Assembly (NCBI GenBank): GCA_035591015.1
Contig: JAXIUW010207620.1
Coordinates: 1-11,147, forward strand
Length of the DNA: 11,147 nt
DNA from: Cephalothrix simula
Lineage: Eukaryota > Nemertea > Palaeonemertea > Archinemertea > Cephalotrichidae
Direction: 5' to 3'
Shown: positions 7,649 through 11,147 of the stretch, one piece after another
How positions within the stretch are numbered: position 1 is the first letter of the stretch
How the letters are laid out: the number at the start of each line of letters is the position of its first letter
The notes under the pieces: model-generated
Seen by the model: the letters and a program-made list of their open reading frames with translations, nothing else
The model's database searches: none
Told to the model about the DNA's origin: nothing
Translations under genes and position numbers: made by a program

Positions 7649-8285
7649 TATGGAATACCAAACGGTCTTAAACCTCAAAAATATGGGTCCTTCTTTATTA
7701 AGAAAGGGCCCTTGTTTAATAAAACAGGGCCCTATTTAACTAAGAAGGGCCCTTCTTTGTTGTCCAATCAGTTTCATTCCTGTGTAATACGTGGCCTACA
7801 AATATCCAATGAAAGATTTTTCTTTAAAAGGGCCCTTCCTTATTTGACCAATCAGAATCCTCAATTCAGGAGGACCGTTTTTAACAAAAAGGGCCCTTCT
7901 TAGTAAAACAGGGTCGATCATCAAATGCAGCTTGACAGAAGCCCCTTTTTAATGAATCAGTCAGAGCAAGGCCTTAAGAAGGGCCTTCTTAATCATCCAA
8001 TCGGATTCCATTTTACAATTTGTAAACGGGTATCCAGTTGGATAATTAAGAAGGGTCCTTCTGCTGCGCTCTGATTTTACCTTTAATGAAATAGTTAAAA
8101 AGGGCCCTACTTAAGAACATTCTTTCATTGGATATATTTACAGGCACGTGTTACATAGGAATGAGATTGGTTGGACATTAAAGAGGGACCCTTCTTCTTA
8201 GTTAAATAGGACCCTGTTTTATAAAGAGGGATACTTAATTGAAGGATACTTAATTTTGAGGTTTTAGACCGTTCCGTACGCCATA
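7649..8285. mobile_element. 637 bp long-inverted-repeat MITE with 6 bp target-site duplication
   Basis: The terminal 34 bp on each side (7649-7682 and 8252-8285) are inverted repeats with about 28 of 34 matching; the conserved core is AACGGTCT then AAACCTCAAAA. ATTTCC lies immediately outside both ends (7643-7648, 8286-8291). The inverted similarity continues inward for about 190 bp: TGTCCAA at 7761-7767 pairs with 8171-8177, CCAATGAAAG at 7806-7815 with 8122-8131, and GGGCCC at 7830-7835 with 8102-8107. The whole unit is therefore a fold-back structure with a central portion of about 255 bp. There is no coding capacity for a transposase; a 96-codon frame crossing the left boundary is incidental. 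Such a structure could form a long hairpin RNA if transcribed, which is inference. Confidence 0.9.
7698..8217. repeat. Array of GGGCCC-centred palindromes with CCAAT boxes
   Basis: Exact GGGCCC occurs at 7706, 7727, 7747, 7830, 7891 and 8102, usually within an AAGAAGGGCCCTTCTT-type palindrome (the 16 bp form is perfect at 7742-7757). Variants are at 7974-7992 (TTAAGAAGG-G-CCTTCTTAA, perfect 9+1+9), about 8046-8062, 8181-8196 and 8209-8217. The first three are spaced 21 and 20 bp apart. CCAAT or ATTGG boxes lie near many of them (7764, 7806, 7848, 7997, 8127, 8166). I see only one other GGGCCC in the window, near 10276. Confidence 0.9.
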
Positions 8286-8291
8286 ATTTCC

Positions 8292-8843
8292 CGATTCCCC
8301 ATTAAAATATAGATCGGCTTTACTAGGCGTAAAATACCTCTACCGAAACGGACGCACCATGGGACATCCCTAGGGGATTTTATAACCGAAATATGTTTTT
8401 TCCCTTCGAATTAAGTACTTGACTTCATTACTAACATACATTTAATAATTTGTCCTCGAATTTGTCATCATGTGACATTGAGACATAACTATTACGTCGC
8501 ATAGCAATTGTTAATACGTGTATTTTTTTAATTTGCTCGAAAATTAGGTAAAATTAGGTGCGCCTGTCCTAAACTAATTCATATTACTCATTACTCATAA
8601 GCTTATATACTCTGATGACTTTTAGTTGTAGTGTAGATGACTCTATCTCCATTTTATCCATGTGTATGTAGCCTGGAGTAAACTGTATTTACTATAGACC
8701 ATAATGTAATTTAGCCTTACGATAAAAATGAATAAAGGGTATTGCTTTCCTTAGGTCTTGGGTCTACCCTTTACATATAAATATATATGTATACATACAT
8801 TTTCTTTAGTTTGTAAAATATGACTTAGACAGCCGTGAACTGA
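8292..8843. other. Non-coding AT-rich spacer
   Basis: I see no gene. A short AT-alternating patch (about 8773-8801, ATATATATG and TACATACAT words) is the only low-complexity feature. Confidence 0.45.
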
Positions 8844-8913
8844 CTGCAAAAAGTCTGATCGATGACTTTCGGAACACAAAAATGTTCCGATCGTCCCAAT
8901 TGGGAACATCAAA

Positions 8914-9093
8914 CGAGGGACACTTCTGATTATTACTGTACAGCCAAAAATTATTATTTATCACAAAATTATTACTAAAATTAATACATTAATACAAAAT
9001 TATTAATTTTATTACAAAATTAATACTTTATTACAAATTTAATACTTTATTACAAATTTAATACTTTAGTACTTTACACTGCACTATCCCTCG
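8914..9093 (-). mobile_element. MITE with internal minisatellite, copy 2 (inverted)
   Basis: Read on the minus strand this matches the MITE at 2161-2487. It starts CGAGGGATAGTGCAGTGTAA, contains the GTATTAAATTTGTAATAAA array, then GGCTGTACAGTAATAATC and GAAGTGTCCCTCG. Both ends carry CGAGGGA as inverted repeats. It is shorter (180 bp against 327) because the minisatellite has fewer units. The 8 bp on each side (8906-8913, 9094-9101) agree at only 4 positions, so no target-site duplication is evident. It lacks the GAACA motifs that crowd its surroundings, which supports insertion into an older element. Confidence 0.75.
8945..9072. repeat. 19 bp AT-rich minisatellite, inverted and degenerate
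   Basis: About six to seven units of TTTATTACAAATTTAATAC, the complement of the unit at 2191-2445. The last two or three (about 9010-9070) are clean; the left units are diverged. Confidence 0.85.
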
Positions 9094-9510
9094 CACTCTA
9101 ACATATGTAACGCTACTACCTTTACAACAAATTTGGAGCATTTATATAGGACACTATAGTTTGACATCTTTCAGAGCACCGTGACATTTCTGGAACACCT
9201 CATCAGGTGTTCTAGAGATGTATCTTGATGCTCCAAAAATGTTCTGGATGTCATTTAAAAGTTCTAATATTCCAGGTGTTCTAACACATTTCGAACACTT
9301 GATAAGAACACACCACATCTTAGTGGAACATCAGGTGTTCTGAAAGATGTTAAGACCTTCCGAATGGTTGGGATCTGCAATATGTTCCATATCTGTTCTA
9401 CTAATTTCCCACAGATGTTCTAGCGTACCGATTAGATGTTTCCTAGTGTATGGGAACATTGGAACATCTTTTTTGTGTTCCGATAGTGTTCCCACTTTTT
9501 TGCGGTGTAG

Positions 9511-9898
9511 TTTTGTTGTTTTATAACTACAAGAAAAAAAATTATCATCCGTTTTAGGGACCTGAGATTTCCGACTTCATCGTATAGTGGTTTTATCGTT
9601 CAAGGTCAATGTTGTGGTTTCTGTACAATATCTGACTTATTGGTTAGTCTAATTTGACCACTTCTTGAGTTTAATTTGTAATATTGAGACATACATATAT
9701 GGTACCCATTAAAAGGCTTGAATTAGTTCCTCTACTTGGTGGCGGCGGTGCTTCCTCTACCTCTCTGCAGATACAGTGGCGTAACGTACGGTCCGGAGCC
9801 TGTGCCTGTCAGCATGAAGCTAATAATAATATGTTTCCATTAAGGGGGGTTTTAGTGGTGTTTCGCTGCTTTTCAACAATAAAAGTAATGTTTTTTTG
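9511..9898. other. Non-coding spacer
   Basis: I see no supportable gene. A 72-codon frame at 9684-9902 has no domain and poor context. CAGTGGCGTAACG at 9774-9786 resembles hAT-type transposon ends (CAG-GGCGTA), but I found no matching inverted end. Confidence 0.4.
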
Positions 9899-10064
9899 GT
9901 AACGATGCCGAGGGCAACAGTGCAAGAAGATCTAAGATATTTATTACCCGACAAGGGTATCTAGCAGAGGTTCCACTTAACTTAGTTCAATAAGGATTTT
10001 TTATCTGAAAAGATTCTTCAGTAATAATGCCGATCGAAGCGAGGCAAGAAAATTGTAAGTATTT
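9899..10064 (+). repeat. Degenerate direct duplication, about 122 bp apart
   Basis: The segments starting at 9899 (GTAACGATGCCGA, then GCAAGAAGATCTAAGATATTT) and 10021 (GTAATAATGCCGA, then GCAAGAAAATTGTAAGTATTT) align over about 45 bp with small gaps. Each begins with an ATG followed by a short open frame. The second contains TTGTAAGTAT, which fits a splice donor. This could be an old tandem duplication or chance. Confidence 0.35.
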
Positions 10065-10330
10065 CAAATACATGTATACCCAAAATACGATAGGGCCAAC
10101 TCTTACTTTTTTGTAATTTTTCACCAGTACTTTTATTCTTACCAAGTACAGCTACTTACCAAAGAATTCCCACAAACTAATTTGTCACTCATCAAGTTTC
10201 TGAAAAAGTTAAAATTTTTCACTTAAAGTACAAATAAAAATAGTCATATAAAAGTTTTTTCATGCTCATTTTTGGGGCCCCCTAGCTCGGCCCAACTCTC
10301 CGTTAACCCATTGCGCAGATCCACCTCTTT

Positions 10331-10380
10331 TACTTTACACTGCACTACTTTTCTCATCCAACATCAATGACGAATGTTGG
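10331..10380 (-). repeat. Fragment of the minisatellite-MITE end plus hairpin
   Basis: TACTTTACACTGCACTA (10331-10347) is identical to 9070-9086, the end of MITE copy 2, and similarity continues weakly to about 10361. The minisatellite and the other end are missing. CCAACAT (10358-10364) and ATGTTGG (10374-10380) form a 7 bp stem. Confidence 0.6.
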
Positions 10381-11147
10381 GATACGAAAAATAATTTAAA
10401 AAGATATACATATTACAAAGTACCACTTTGATGGCGCAGGAGGAGGGCCTTATGGGGGTCTTATTTTTCTTCTTAAAGCTGACACGTGCCAAGGTACAAT
10501 TTCAAATTCCACGTTAATAAAGGTGACCTACAATGTTGTTTTGAAGTAATATTTCATATTTAATGATTTTTTAAACGTGTTATGAAAAATATTATGTGCG
10601 TTTCTTTAAAATGAAATCATTGAAGGTTGATGTATTCAGAATACCATTGAAAAAAAACTTTACTTTCTCATATTTTCCATTCGAATACAGATAATCAAGT
10701 CCATTTCTTTTTTCGACTACCTATAGCCTCACCCACGCTTCGGGGAAGATCCAATATGTTGGATGGATGCCCTAGAATCCAAACCTTTAATATCGAAAAA
10801 GATGAGATAAATATATGATATTTTCTACAAACAATCATATGTGTATTGATCATATTTAGGAGTAGTTTTTTTTAAGTATTTACGCTCTGTCAAATGATAA
10901 TGGCAGTTTTGAATAACATAAACCATTTAAATTATTTGATGGATATTTTATGACCTTTTGACCGACTTGTAGTTCTTAAAATAATCGAAACTGGAATTTT
11001 TTAAAAGAAAATAATTTTTTAAGTCAAATGATTAAGAGTCAGTTAAATTAATTCCAATTAAATTTGTTCGGTCTGAATTAACTTACTAAAATCGTATGCT
11101 AGAGCAACAATCAATACAAATTTTATTCATCATAGTGGCAGGGCAGT
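10381..11147. other. Non-coding AT-rich spacer
   Basis: I see no gene. ATCCAA-TATG-TTGGAT (10749-10764) is a small hairpin. The last 300 bp is very AT-rich with stops in all frames. Confidence 0.45.

Larger units (their letters stand above)
8844..9510. mobile_element. Putative DNA transposon relic rich in GAACA/TGTTC motifs
   Basis: The left end CTGCAAAAAGT, followed by TCGGAACACAAAA and ATGTTCC (8844-8887), is mirrored at the right end by GGAACATC, TTTTTTGTGTTCCGATA and ACTTTTTTGCGG (9461-9506). The inverted similarity extends about 75 bp with gaps. Between them, GAACA or its complement TGTTC occurs 18 times, against about one expected by chance in this length. GAACACCT-CATC-AGGTGTTC (9193-9212) is a perfect 8+4+8 hairpin. 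Such repeated sub-terminal motifs are known transposase-binding sites in several DNA transposon families. Exact ends and a target-site duplication could not be fixed. A second MITE (8914-9093) appears nested inside. Confidence 0.6.

Noticed and set aside
7613-7903. 96-codon frame with a repeated lysine-glycine-proline pattern
   Set aside because: The repeated peptide comes from the GGGCCC palindromes, and the frame crosses the transposon boundary.
9193-9340. Steroid-receptor-like half sites (AGAACA/TGTTCT)
   Set aside because: The half sites lack the 3 bp receptor spacing and are part of a motif spread through a transposon-like element, so hormone response is not the simplest explanation.
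9774-9786. CAGTGGCGTAACG as a hAT-type transposon end
   Set aside because: I found no inverted partner or flanking duplication.
1-11147. CRISPR array, bacterial operon, phage or plasmid content
   Set aside because: The tandem repeats have no spacers between units, and there are no bacterial genes or ribosome-binding sites.

Overview
This window looks like AT-rich non-coding DNA (roughly two thirds A+T by eye) from an animal nuclear genome, possibly a marine invertebrate such as a mollusc. The evidence is a Pol III-type tRNA-derived SINE, a eukaryotic 5' splice site, YY1-like and E-box motifs, microsatellites, and several small non-autonomous DNA transposons (MITEs). There are no operons, Shine-Dalgarno sites or dense bacterial coding. 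The taxon is a guess and nothing in the sequence fixes it. I recognise no complete gene.

Left part (1-3210): two same-strand copies of a ~120-130 bp dispersed repeat (224-342, 2854-2983), a CAT/AGC microsatellite (581-630), a minus-strand tRNA-derived SINE (about 1186-1350), and a 327 bp MITE (2161-2487) built around a 19 bp minisatellite. That MITE has 16 bp terminal inverted repeats (TIRs) and an 8 bp flanking duplication with one mismatch. A long near-perfect hairpin follows at 3168-3206.

Middle part (3210-5850): the only stretch that reads like a gene. A possible TATA-less promoter (YY1-like motif, CACGTG, inverted CCAAT boxes) precedes a 69-codon open stretch that runs into a consensus splice donor at 4140. 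It may be the first coding exon of an unidentified protein. Beyond it lies a patch of related repeats (5026-5840) and a perfect 28 bp palindrome (5491-5518) flanked by 6 bp direct repeats.

Right part (5850-11147): three further mobile-element-like structures. First, a 200 bp fold-back element (6876-7075) with exact 7 bp flanking duplications. Second, a 637 bp long-inverted-repeat element (7649-8285) with exact 6 bp flanking duplications and an interior packed with GGGCCC-centred palindromes and CCAAT boxes. Third, a ~670 bp element (8844-9510) with TIR-like ends and 18 GAACA/TGTTC motifs, into which an inverted relative of the left-hand minisatellite MITE seems to have inserted. A fragment of that MITE's end recurs at about 10331.

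There is no gene pathway to describe. The main content is a layered set of short DNA transposons whose interiors have unusual internal structure: arrays of palindromes, minisatellites and clustered short motifs.
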